Positions 47,283 through 56,410 of a DNA stretch of 64,000 bases are shown one piece after another; position 1 is the first letter of the stretch; each line of letters begins with the position of its first letter. The notes beneath the pieces are model-generated. The model was not told the origin of the DNA, searched no databases, and worked only from the letters and a program-made list of their open reading frames with translations. The stretch lies in the NCBI GenBank assembly GCA_047967505.1, contig CM106539.1; one strand, given 5' to 3'. The DNA is from Dipteris shenzhenensis (lineage: Eukaryota > Polypodiophyta > Polypodiopsida > Gleicheniales). The position numbers and the translations under genes are program-made.

Positions 47283-47294
47283 TGGTATCAGAGC
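47283..47294 (+). promoter_or_regulatory. Copia C primer-binding site
   Basis: TGGTATCAGAGC, the consensus initiator tRNA-Met complement, lies two bases after the LTR. Confidence 0.95.
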
Positions 47295-48706
47295 CCGGGT
47301 GATCTAGCTGAGCGTGCGTGAATGCTTGAAGCTCAGCAGCTCTGTGAGAGGAAGGAGAAGCTTTGTGGGAAGCTTTGTGGGTGACTTTACTTGCATCCGA
47401 GTGTGCAGAGACCTTGGAGGAACCTTTGGAAAAGTCACTTTGGCTTTACGAAGTGGTTTTGAGAGCCTGTTAAGAGCTTTCAAAGAAAAAGTCGTTTTTT
47501 GAGCTTTTCCCTGTTCCGTTCGATGACAGAGACTCCATATTGACTTGTAGAGGCAACTATTGCTTGCTTTTGGTGTCCACTTCACTTCAGGAGCTTGGAA
47601 ACACCTTCATTCTTGAATCTGGGATCATTTCAGTGGATTTCTGACTCACTGTGTCAGTTCCTGCGTTTTTTACCCGGGTGTTGGAACTCAAGTTTGGAGC
47701 AACCATTTGTAGATCTGTCAGTTCCGGTGGACTCAGGAGGTCCTAAAACTTCTATGTTGCTCATCATTCGCACTCCGGTGGAGTTTACAGATAGCTCTGT
47801 TTCTAAAAACGTTTTTCAGTCCGTGTGTTGGACCCAGTGATTGAGACTACGGTTTCCAAAACCGTCTGTCCCATTGCGTTCCGGACGCCCAAAAACCCCT
47901 ACCTATTAGTTCTTGCGCGATTTGGTGGAGGATTTTCAGAGTTATAAATCTCTGTGTATTCGATTTCGTCTCTCTGTTATGCATTTTTCATACTAAGGTT
48001 TTGAAACCTTAGATTTATGCCACATGGCAGTGGATAAGTGTTGACTCCCATTTCTCACTCATCGGTTGGGATTTTGGAGTTCTGGCAGAAGAGAGATATT
48101 TGCAGATTTTCTTGCTGAGTCCGATTATGCAATGGCGCCCATGTTTTGAAGCATCTCAGGTTCTATTTTCAGTAGCGCTCATTACCGTGGGACTATGATT
48201 TCTTGAGCATACCTTATGCAGATCACTCTGGTTGCAGTTTGAGCAGTGTGCGCTCATTCGTGGTATGCATTGGGTTGCAATGGATGATTTATAGGCCATT
48301 TGGATGCATTGCGGTCCTTGTTGGATGCGCTGATAGGCCCAAATTGCCTTGTGGGATGCTATTTTTTATGGACGCTTTGCACATGGATGCTATTTTAAGC
48401 TGAGGGACAGCTTTGACACATTGCAGGTGATGCACTGATAGTGCTATGCTCTCTTGGATGAGACATTATTGATGCATATGCCAGTGGATAGTGTTTATGC
48501 TTGAGTCATTTGGCACTTATTGGCATTTTCTTTTGGGCAGATTTGCTCATATGGATGCATAGTATATGCACATGAGTCAGATGCTTTGAGTTTTGAGTTT
48601 TGGTGATATTTCACTCTATTGTGGCATACACATTTGGGTGCACCTGGTATTTGGTGTGATTCTCTCTTGCAGGCACTAGCATTTGGGATTTTGCTTTATT
48701 TGCATC
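47295..48706 (+). other. Copia C leader
   Basis: 1.4 kb without a long reading frame between primer site and gag. It is long for a copia element and contains many upstream ATGs, so gag translation may need a spliced or internally initiated RNA (inference). Confidence 0.7.
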
Positions 48707-49654
48707 ATGGCATCCTCTTCCATGTCTGAAAAGGAATTTTTCAGCATTAAAAAGTTTGATGGGACAAATTTTTCTTTGTGGAAAGAACAGATAAGGGATG
48801 TGCTTATTCAAAAGAAGCAGATTAAACCCTTGGCAGGTATTGAAGCTAAGCTTGCGGATATGTCTGAGGATGATTGGAATGAGTTGGATGCATTAGCAAA
48901 GTCTACTATTAGACTTCATCTTGCAGAGTCAGTTTATTTCACAGTAGTAAATGAGCAGACTACAGAAGATTTGTGGAAGAAACTGTGTGCCACTTATGAA
49001 AAGGAAACTGCCTCTAATAAAGTTTACCTCATGAAGAGGTTGTTTGAGCTGCAGATGAAGGAAGGGGTCTCCATTGCTTCTCACTTGAATGAATTCAATA
49101 TTATTTTCAGCCAGCTTCAGGCTCAGAAAATGAATTTTGATGCGGAGACTAAGGCAATATTTCTCTTATGTTCATTGCCATCCTCATGGGATACCTTCCG
49201 TACAGCTGTCAGTAACTCTGCACCTGGTGGAGTACTGAAATTTGATGATGTTGTGGGTAGCTTGTTGGCCAAGGAGATTAGACGGAAGTCTATGGATGGC
49301 AACAAGCAGGATGCAGCCTTAAATGTGCAAAGGGGCAGATCACAGTTCAGGGGGAAGTCCCAAGAAAGAGGGAAGTCTCGTAGCAAATCCAGGGCACGGA
49401 ACATTGAGTGTTACCATTGTGGCAAGAAGGGCCATATGAAAAAGGATTGCTACAAGCTGAAAAGAGAGCAAAAGGATAAGAAAAAGAATGCAAATTGGGG
49501 TGCAAATCAAAAGGAAGAGAGTCCAAGGGAGGACAAAGGAAAAGTGAAGATCGAGGAGATCAATGCAGTCACACGTGATAGTGACAATGATGTTCTCTTC
49601 ATGTCTAGTTTATCTGCAGAGTTTATCTGCAGAGTTGCTTACCACTTCAGATGA
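48707..49654 (+). CDS. Copia C gag
   Basis: Capsid/nucleocapsid protein, about 315 codons from the ATG at 48707 (MASSSMSEKEFFSIKKFDG). The gag core includes SLWKEQIRDVLIQKK, DLWKKLCATYEKETASNK and LCSLPSSWDTFRTAV. A K/R/S-rich linker and the zinc knuckle CYHCGKKGHMKKDC (about 49411-49452) follow. The frame ends about 35 codons before the protease because of a 13-bp tandem duplication at 49607-49632. Related copia elements usually encode gag and pol in one frame. The frame can be read eight codons upstream of 48707, but only from a non-ATG triplet. Confidence 0.92.
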   Translation: MASSSMSEKEFFSIKKFDGTNFSLWKEQIRDVLIQKKQIKPLAGIEAKLADMSEDDWNELDALAKSTIRLHLAESVYFTVVNEQTTEDLWKKLCATYEKETASNKVYLMKRLFELQMKEGVSIASHLNEFNIIFSQLQAQKMNFDAETKAIFLLCSLPSSWDTFRTAVSNSAPGGVLKFDDVVGSLLAKEIRRKSMDGNKQDAALNVQRGRSQFRGKSQERGKSRSKSRARNIECYHCGKKGHMKKDCYKLKREQKDKKKNANWGANQKEESPREDKGKVKIEEINAVTRDSDNDVLFMSSLSAEFICRVAYHFR

Positions 49655-52600
49655 TGCATATTCCCAGGATTGGATTTTGGATTCTGGTGCTTCATTCCAT
49701 GTTACTCCCCATAGGGAATGGTTCTCCACTTATGATAGTGGAAAGACAAGTTGTGTGCATCTTGGAAATGACTATGCATGTGACATAGTGGGAGCAGGTG
49801 ACATAAAGTTTTCTTTTGCAAATGGGTCTGCATTTGTTTTGAAACATGTGAGACATGTGCCTAAGTTGACCAAGAGTCTTATTTCAGTGGGTCAGCTAGA
49901 TGATGTTGGTTTTCACACCACTTTTGGCTTTCAAAGTTGGAAAATTCAAAAGGGCTCTATGCTTTTGGCTAGGGGTGCCAAGTGTGGGACTTTGTATCCC
50001 TTACATGTATCAGGGGTATTTGATCATGTTGTTGCAATAACCGAGCAGCCAAGCACTTCTTTATGGCATTGCAGGTTGGGGCACATGAGCCAGAATGGAA
50101 TGAAACTCTTATGCCGTTTGGGTTATGTACCGCATTTGAGTTTCTCTGATTTTGAATTTTGTGAGCATTGTCTCTATGGGAAGCAGACTAAATCAGCCCA
50201 TAAAAGAAGGGGAAAGAAAGAGTTTGAAATGCTTGATTTGGTGCATTCAGATGTATGTGGTCCCATGCCTACACGGTCATTAGGCGGGGCTGAATACTAT
50301 GTGACATTCATTGATGATGCAACTAGGAAAGTGTGGGCTTATGCTATAGCTCGAAAGAGTGATGTGTTCCAGGTATTTCAGAAATGGCTGGCCTTGGTTG
50401 AGAATCAGTCAGGTAGAACGCTTAAATGCCTACGGACTGACAATGGTGGAGAGTATCTCTCTCATGACTTTCAGCATTTTTGTGATACACGTGGGATTAA
50501 GAGGGAGCTCACATCCCCTCGTACTCCAGAGCAAAATCCAGTTGCAGAAAAGATGAACCGTACCATTCAAGAACGGTTGCAATGCATGCTTTCCAATGCA
50601 AGTCTTTCTGGTGGTTTTTGGGCTGAGGCAATGAAGACTGCAGTGCATGTGATCAATAGATCACCTAGCAAGAGTTTGGATGGTGGTATTCCTGAAGAGG
50701 CATGGAGTGGCAAGAAGCCCTCTTACTCTCATTTGCGTATATTTGGGTGTGAGGCATATGCACATGTGCCAAAAGAGCTTCAAAAGAAGCTAGATCCTAA
50801 GTCTAGGAAATGCATCTTTCTGGGTTATGGTGAAAGTGGAGAAATGGGATATCGTCTCTGGGATCCAGAAGCAAAGAAGATCATACGCAGCCATGATGTG
50901 GTCTTCAATGAGAAGAAGATGCATAAGGCACCCATGAGGGATGTGGAAATGAGGAGAATCACTTTCCAGGATGTGAATCCACCTGCATATGTTGATAGGC
51001 AGCAAGTTGTCCATGCACCAAATGTGCAAGAAATGGTGCCACCAAGTACTCCCACAGGTATACAATCAAGGGTAGATGATGGATCATCTATTGGTGGAAA
51101 TGATGAGCCAAATGTGGCTGATATGCAAGTGGGACAGCAAGCTGAAATGCCCTTGAGAAGATCATCTAGAGTGTCTAGACTGCCTGATAGGTTTGTTCCA
51201 GGGGTAGACTATGTGATGCTTACTGATTGCGGGGAGCCTTCTTGCTACAGAGAGGCTATGATGCGTGAGGATCAACGCAAGTGGGAGTATGCTATGCAAT
51301 CAGAGATGAGTTCACTTATGAAGAATAAGACTTGGGACTTGGTTTCTTTGCCACATGGAAAGAAAGCATTGCCATGTAAATGGGTCTACAAAATGAAGGT
51401 CACAGGTGATGATGTGCCTAGGTACAAGGCCCGTTTGGTTGCTAAAGGGTTCAAGCAAGAGAAGGGTGTGGACTTTGATGAGATATTCTCTCCGGTTGTG
51501 AAGATGACCACACTTAGATGCATGCTTGGACTAGTGGCAATAGAGGATATGGAGCTTATGCAAATGGATGTCAAGACAGCTTTCTTGCATGGGGATTTGC
51601 ATGAGGAAATTTACATGGTGCAGCCGGAAGGCTTTGAAGAAAAGGGCAAAGAGCATTTAGTTTGCAAGCTGAAAAAGAGTCTCTATGGTCTTAAGCAAGC
51701 ACCTAGAGAATGGTATCAGAAGTTTGATGCTTTCATTCGGTCCCAGGGTTTTAGAAGGAGTGAAATTGATCACTGCCTCTACACTAAAAGGGCTAAGGAT
51801 AGTAGCCTGATAATCCTGGCACTATATGTGGATGATATGCTATTGGCTAGCAAGAATACTTATGAGCTAGATGCATTAAAGGCCAAGTTGCATGAGGCCT
51901 TTGATATGAAGGATTTGGGAGTTGCAGGTCATATTCTTGGTATGCGCATCACGCGTGATCGGAGTAGGAAACTCCTTTGGCTTTCACAAAAAGAGTATGT
52001 TACAAAGGTATTGCAGCGTTTCAATATGGAGGGGGGGAAGGCAGTGAGTACTCCATTGCCTCCATATGTGAAACTGAGTCATACAGATAGTCCCAAATCA
52101 GATGAGGAGAGGGCCATGATGGCCAAGGTTCCTTATGCATCAGCAGTTGGGAGTCTTATGTATGCTATGATAGCTACTAGACCAGACATTGCATTTGCAG
52201 TGGGAGTTGTTAGCCAGTATATGGCTAATCCAGGAAAGAGGCATTGGGAGGCAGTTAAGTGCATCATGAGGTACATGAAGGGTACCAAGGAGATGTGCAT
52301 TTGCTTTGGTAAAGGAGACATGCGTGTACTTGGGTACACAGATTCAGACTATGCAGGGCATGTGGATAGTAGGAGATCCACTTCTGGTTATGTGTTCACC
52401 TTTGCAGGTGGTGCAGTGTCGTGGATGTCTCGTGCACAGAAGTGCGTGGCTTTGTCTACCACAGAGGCTGAGTATGTTGCAGCCACAGAGGGTTGCAAGG
52501 AGGCTATATGGCTTGATCGGCTAGTGGGAGATTTGGGGATTCATACAGGTGTACCGACATTGCATAGTGATTCCATGAGTGCTATTCAGCTAGCACGGAA

Positions 52601-52784
52601 TCCGGTCTTTCATGCAAAGACCAAACACATTGAGGTCAGGTATCATTTCATCAGGGAGGTACTTGAGGACAAGCGCATAGAGCTTGTCAAGGTTCATACA
52701 GATGATAACCCTGCAGATATGCTGACGAAGAGTCTACCTAGTCAGCGGTTTGAGTATTGTCGTGTATTGATGGGCATTGGATAG
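49563..52784 (+). CDS. Copia C pol: protease, integrase, reverse transcriptase, RNase H
   Basis: 1073-codon frame. The aspartic protease Asp-Ser-Gly is at about residue 40 (WILDSGASFHV). The pre-integrase zinc region (WHCRLGHMSQNGM ... CEHCLYGKQ) lies near 165-215. The integrase catalytic triad is at about D229, D293 and E329 (D-x35-E spacing; LRTDNGGEYLS, PVAEKMNRT). Reverse transcriptase starts near 590, with MQMDVKTAFLHGDLHEEIYM and the YVDDML active site near 755. RNase H starts near 925 (YTDSDYAG, RRSTSGYVF, STTEAEYVAA) and ends near TKSLP. All catalytic residues are present. The annotated ATG is only the first in frame; the protein is normally made as a gag-pol fusion. The frame is +1 relative to gag. 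Confidence 0.95.
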   Translation: MQSHVIVTMMFSSCLVYLQSLSAELLTTSDDAYSQDWILDSGASFHVTPHREWFSTYDSGKTSCVHLGNDYACDIVGAGDIKFSFANGSAFVLKHVRHVPKLTKSLISVGQLDDVGFHTTFGFQSWKIQKGSMLLARGAKCGTLYPLHVSGVFDHVVAITEQPSTSLWHCRLGHMSQNGMKLLCRLGYVPHLSFSDFEFCEHCLYGKQTKSAHKRRGKKEFEMLDLVHSDVCGPMPTRSLGGAEYYVTFIDDATRKVWAYAIARKSDVFQVFQKWLALVENQSGRTLKCLRTDNGGEYLSHDFQHFCDTRGIKRELTSPRTPEQNPVAEKMNRTIQERLQCMLSNASLSGGFWAEAMKTAVHVINRSPSKSLDGGIPEEAWSGKKPSYSHLRIFGCEAYAHVPKELQKKLDPKSRKCIFLGYGESGEMGYRLWDPEAKKIIRSHDVVFNEKKMHKAPMRDVEMRRITFQDVNPPAYVDRQQVVHAPNVQEMVPPSTPTGIQSRVDDGSSIGGNDEPNVADMQVGQQAEMPLRRSSRVSRLPDRFVPGVDYVMLTDCGEPSCYREAMMREDQRKWEYAMQSEMSSLMKNKTWDLVSLPHGKKALPCKWVYKMKVTGDDVPRYKARLVAKGFKQEKGVDFDEIFSPVVKMTTLRCMLGLVAIEDMELMQMDVKTAFLHGDLHEEIYMVQPEGFEEKGKEHLVCKLKKSLYGLKQAPREWYQKFDAFIRSQGFRRSEIDHCLYTKRAKDSSLIILALYVDDMLLASKNTYELDALKAKLHEAFDMKDLGVAGHILGMRITRDRSRKLLWLSQKEYVTKVLQRFNMEGGKAVSTPLPPYVKLSHTDSPKSDEERAMMAKVPYASAVGSLMYAMIATRPDIAFAVGVVSQYMANPGKRHWEAVKCIMRYMKGTKEMCICFGKGDMRVLGYTDSDYAGHVDSRRSTSGYVFTFAGGAVSWMSRAQKCVALSTTEAEYVAATEGCKEAIWLDRLVGDLGIHTGVPTLHSDSMSAIQLARNPVFHAKTKHIEVRYHFIREVLEDKRIELVKVHTDDNPADMLTKSLPSQRFEYCRVLMGIG

Positions 52785-52826
52785 TATGCTCACTGGTTGT
52801 TCTCCCTTAAAGGCACATTGTCCTTT

Positions 52827-52837
52827 AAGTGGGAGGT
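52827..52837 (+). promoter_or_regulatory. Copia C polypurine tract
   Basis: AAGTGGGAGGT sits directly before the 3' LTR. Confidence 0.8.
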
Positions 52838-53010
52838 TGTGGGGGTTAAAGGTCACTGTGCCTTAACCCTAGTTATGTACAATACTCAAACACATATATA
52901 AATGAATGAAAAAGAAGATTAGGGTGGTTCTGCACCCACCAAAACTTGTGTGGCTCTCTGTCTCTCTCTCTCTCCTTCTTCCATTCTTGCTTCCGTTGAG
53001 AGCACTCTCA
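52838..53010 (+). repeat. Copia C 3' LTR
   Basis: 173 bp, matching 47106-47280 except for a few substitutions and a 2-bp difference in the CT run. Confidence 0.95.
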
Positions 53011-53015
53011 CTGAG

Positions 53016-53167
53016 GATTCTCCAGCATTAGAGGCTGTTGAAGAAGAAGTTGAAGCCGGTTTAATAAGCCCCCAAAGGTTTTCCCTCATCAATGCAAACT
53101 TAACCTTCATCTGCCATGTGTGAAAGCCTTTACCATTGAACTTATCCATATTCAAGATGGTAGCCAT
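53016..53167 (-). pseudogene. Copia B gag, N-terminal part
   Basis: The minus-strand ATG at 53167 opens MATILNMDKFNGKGFHTWQM, a classic copia gag N-terminus (K-F-N-G-x-x-F-x-x-W). The frame runs to the CTGAG target site at 53011-53015, where Copia C is inserted, and gag resumes beyond 47105. Confidence 0.88.
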
Positions 53168-53836
53168 GAGAGGGTCTAACCCAGAATGGGCAGTGTCTGC
53201 TCTCTTACAAGGCTAGAAAGAGTTGAAGAGCTTCAAAATACAAGCATTTAGAATAGCAAAGGCTTGCAACCAAAATACAAAACATAATGGAAATGATGTT
53301 TTCACTTGCATGCTTCATAGAGGTGGCTAAATGAAAGCATTCCAAGCAAATCCAGGTGTAGCAACTAAAAGCAAAGGTGTAGCCATAGTTGTACTGAAGC
53401 TATTCATCACTTTAAAACATCAGAAATGCTAAAGTAGCATCTAATGAAGCATCAAACTCATAACATTGTCAAAACTGTCCAAAACAGAGGCCTGAACTTG
53501 GAGGGTACAATCCTCACAGCTCATAGCTCTATTCAAGCAGATTTTTATGCAAGAAGAAGGGCCTTATACCAGAGAAGGGCTACCAGCAAAGAGAGATGCA
53601 ATGTTGCGTCAGGTCGCCATAGCTAGTAGCTTGAAATTCCACTGGTTTTTCGTCATTTTCTCCTCCATCTGTTGTCCAAATGAGCTCAAAGGGTTTGGGC
53701 AATGGTCGTTTGTAGGCAGAGAACAGAGCTCTCAAAGATTTGGGGAAGAAGGAGGAAAATGGAGAAGATGAAGAAACTTGTAGTTTATGCTTGAGATAGC
53801 ATCTAATGCTAGGCTAGGCTAGATCTAGAACCTAAA
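53168..53836 (-). other. Copia B leader
   Basis: Untranslated region between primer site and gag; no gene seen. Confidence 0.65.
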
Positions 53837-53848
53837 GCTCTGATACCA
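53837..53848 (-). promoter_or_regulatory. Copia B primer-binding site
   Basis: The minus strand reads TGGTATCAGAGC, the consensus initiator tRNA-Met complement, two bases from the 5' LTR. Confidence 0.92.
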
Positions 53849-53850
53849 AT

Positions 53851-54178
53851 TGTAGGATCCCGTAGGATAGAATAGATGCATCTTGCAAGAGGTGTGAGAG
53901 CACAATGAAAGCAATATGGTAGATCTCTATTATGATTGTGAGAGAGAAGACTCTCTTTTATAGAAAGGGGGAGAAGGTAATACCTTCCCTACATAGTGGC
54001 AATCAGCCCCTACATCAGTGGGAATCAATCCCTACATCAGTGGGATTGCCTTTGTCTTACATCATCACTTAGGTCACACACTAGACACATCATAGCACTT
54101 GATGTGCCTTTACAACACACACACAAACACACATGTGACTCCCCTAGATGCACATATGCACCACAGAGCAAGCCCTTG
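53851..54178 (-). repeat. Copia B 5' LTR
   Basis: Matches 45793-46120 at about 98% up to GCAAGCCC. The last few bases differ (CTTG versus CCCA), so the outer boundary is approximate. Confidence 0.87.
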
Positions 54179-55332
54179 ATCATACTTACGCCAACATTTA
54201 CATCGTGCCCTGCAGCATTGCAAATGGGCCACCATAAGTGTGGGGGGTGAGCCACTTCTGGTGGGTTGAGTCTGTTCCTCAAGATCGGGCATTCATTGGC
54301 TGTATGGTTGGCCATACAATGTGGGCACTAAATATTTTCTCTCCATGGGTACTGTGGTGGCTGAGAGACATGCAACTTTTGCTCGATGGCCTGCATCATT
54401 TCTTCTTTTACTCTTAGGGCCATGGCTTCCACTCTGTCTTCGGTGGTGCGATCTTTGTGGGAAGTACTTCCCTTCTTTGAAGATTTCTTGTCACGATGAC
54501 TTGATTTATAGCCATCACTGTCGCTGTCAGAATTGGTGATGCCGTCCTCAATGTCATGAGCATTGCTGAAATGTGCATAGCTGCTAACTTTTTTCATATC
54601 CTTGCAAATGGATTTCTTCAGGCCAGAAATGAACCATGCTATGAGGTACTTGTCGTCTGGATGGGGATCACATTTTGCTATTAATCTTTTCATTCTTCCC
54701 AGCTATATTGCCGAGTTGTAATGAGGGGTCATCTTGTAGCCTTTCTGTTTGGAATTTTCTTCTGAACTAGTCAGATAGTAGTGCCCATGTGGCTCTCTCC
54801 TTTACAAGAAGGTCGAGGTACCATTCTGAAGCCTCATTGGTTAGGGACATCGGGAAACAAGTGGCTTTGGTTTCATTTGACTGATCGCCTCCAGCAGCAC
54901 ATGTTGCGTCGAAGAGTTGAAGGAACCTAGCGAGGTCCATTGTACTTTAGCATTTCCAATTTACCAAAGTGTCGTCTGCCATTGTTGTTGTTGTTGCGAT
55001 TGCGTCGTTCTTTAAGGTGTTCTGAAGGACATTGATCATCGCTACTTATTGCTTCTTCAATTGTAATTTCCTCCATGCTGCTTGTCGATGGTGAGAGGTT
55101 GAATTCTTGAAGAGCAGTGAGGGTCAAAGAAAGCTCCTGGAAGTAGGCAGGTTCTAGTCTTTTTCTTGATCTTAGGTGCATAAACAAGTCCTATTTGTGA
55201 CTTTCAAGTGGGTGTATATGACTGCAAAGTCCAATTATGATTTCGACCTTCATGGACCCAAAAATGGTCAAAAATAAGCAAGCGGTAGGTCGAAATCAGT
55301 ACCTATGTGAGGCGACTACTGGAGCCCAAAAT
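54179..55332 (-). pseudogene. Gypsy E gag, N-terminal and core part
   Basis: The minus strand shows the gag core at about 54700-55187 (RRHFGKLEMLKYNGPR, then SEWYLDLLVKERATW). It continues in another frame at 54328-54693 (DDKYLIAWFISGLKKSI ... a Ser/Asp/Lys-rich stretch ... MALRVKEEMMQAIEQKL). A zinc knuckle CPHCMANHTANEC lies at 54289-54327, directly after an in-frame stop. Copia B then interrupts it; gag resumes at 45771. A possible primer site, TGGGCTCCAGTAGTCGCC on the minus strand near 55309-55326, is unconfirmed. Confidence 0.75.
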
Positions 55333-56300
55333 TGATGGTTAAACACTTCGAAACACTTCATTTATAATAGATCTTTACATGCGTGAAATCTGGGTTCAAT
55401 CTAGGTGCAATTTGTTCTTTAAACGGCCGTGATATGGGTTCCCAAAAAAGGAGTTAAATTTGTTAGGGGGGTCAGAGATGTGTTAGTGTCATAGGGACCG
55501 TCGTGTAAAAAACATGCTTGGGATTGTTCCACGTGAGTGGGAAAATGTGCCGGTGCAGACGAATTGTTAATCGGAGGTCTCGTTGGAATCTTATGAGCGA
55601 ATTAGTGCGAAAAAGGCACCCACATGGGGGCGCAAATTAATGTGCTTTATGGATGCCTAAATTCTGTGGGATTGGCTGGAAACATTTCCTATACCTAAAT
55701 GGTTCCGTGTGTGTTGTGGTTCAATCTAGGTCCAATTTGGGTCCCAAACAGGCAAGATATGGACCCTCTATGGGATTTTTAGGGACCCTTTTGTCTTTAG
55801 GGCCAAGTGTGAATGGTCCTAGACCTTTGAGCTAACTAGGGTTGTGCACTAACTGTTAGTTAGTTTGGACTTAGTTACTATAACTGGTCCTTAGCCTAAC
55901 CAAGTTTATCTAACTATAATAATTAATATGATTGTAGTTAGTCCAACTAACTGAAGTTAACTAACAGATCCACAATTAAGTTAATCTAACCCGATGGTCA
56001 ATTTACCTAACCTATGGACAACTAACCTAAGCAGTGGTCAATTAACTTGACCTAAGTTCAATCTAACCTAACTACGATTAGTTTTTAGGGTTAGTATAAC
56101 CCTCTCTCTTTTTTTTAAAGGGGGGGGGTGTCAGCGGGCAGTGGCTTAGGGTTTTTTTGGAGGGGGGGGGATGAATTATGGAGAGCCTAAAGCCTTAAGG
56201 CTAAGGCTCTTTGGCTAGGCTGGCGAGCGTCGGGCGTCGCCGCGTGGCGCACGGGCGGGCGTCGTGCCTGGCTGGCGAGGCAATCAAAGCCCAAGGCCTT
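55333..56300. other. Possible Gypsy E LTR and TAACC-rich DNA
   Basis: The left part may be the LTR of Gypsy E, since it follows a primer-site-like sequence. No partner LTR is present to prove it. From 55840 to 56110 the sequence is full of irregular CTAAC, TAACC and GTTAG words. G-runs of 9-10 occur near 56120 and 56162. No gene seen. Confidence 0.4.
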
Positions 56301-56324
56301 CCATGGCCTTGGAAATTAGAGAGA

Positions 56325-56364
56325 GTGGGGGAGGGGGGAGGGTTGGCGAGGGGGGGAGGGAAAA

Positions 56365-56410
<46 letters not shown>

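Larger units (their letters stand above)
47106..53010 (+). mobile_element. Nearly intact Ty1/copia retrotransposon 'Copia C'
   Basis: 5905-bp element with very short LTRs (175 and 173 bp, about 97% identical) and a perfect target duplication CTGAG (47101-47105 and 53011-53015). It has a consensus tRNA-Met primer site, a 1.4-kb leader, full-length gag and pol, and a purine tract. It is the youngest-looking element in the window apart from its host Copia B. It was inserted into Copia B gag. Confidence 0.96.
45793..54178 (-). mobile_element. 'Copia B': gag-only LTR retrotransposon carrying a nested insertion
   Basis: LTRs at 45793-46120 and 53851-54178 differ at about six positions (about 98% identical). 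On the minus strand the order is LTR, tRNA-Met primer site, leader, gag, purine tract, LTR. Without the 5.9-kb Copia C inside it, the element is about 2.5 kb. No protease, integrase, reverse transcriptase or RNase H is present, so it must rely on enzymes supplied elsewhere. It is inserted into Gypsy E gag. The outer end of the right LTR differs slightly from the left, and no clean target duplication was seen. Confidence 0.88.

Noticed and set aside
55840-56110. TAACC / CTAAC words resembling telomere repeats
   Set aside because: Spacing and sequence are irregular and there is no run of the 7-bp plant telomere unit. Better described as degenerate low-complexity DNA.
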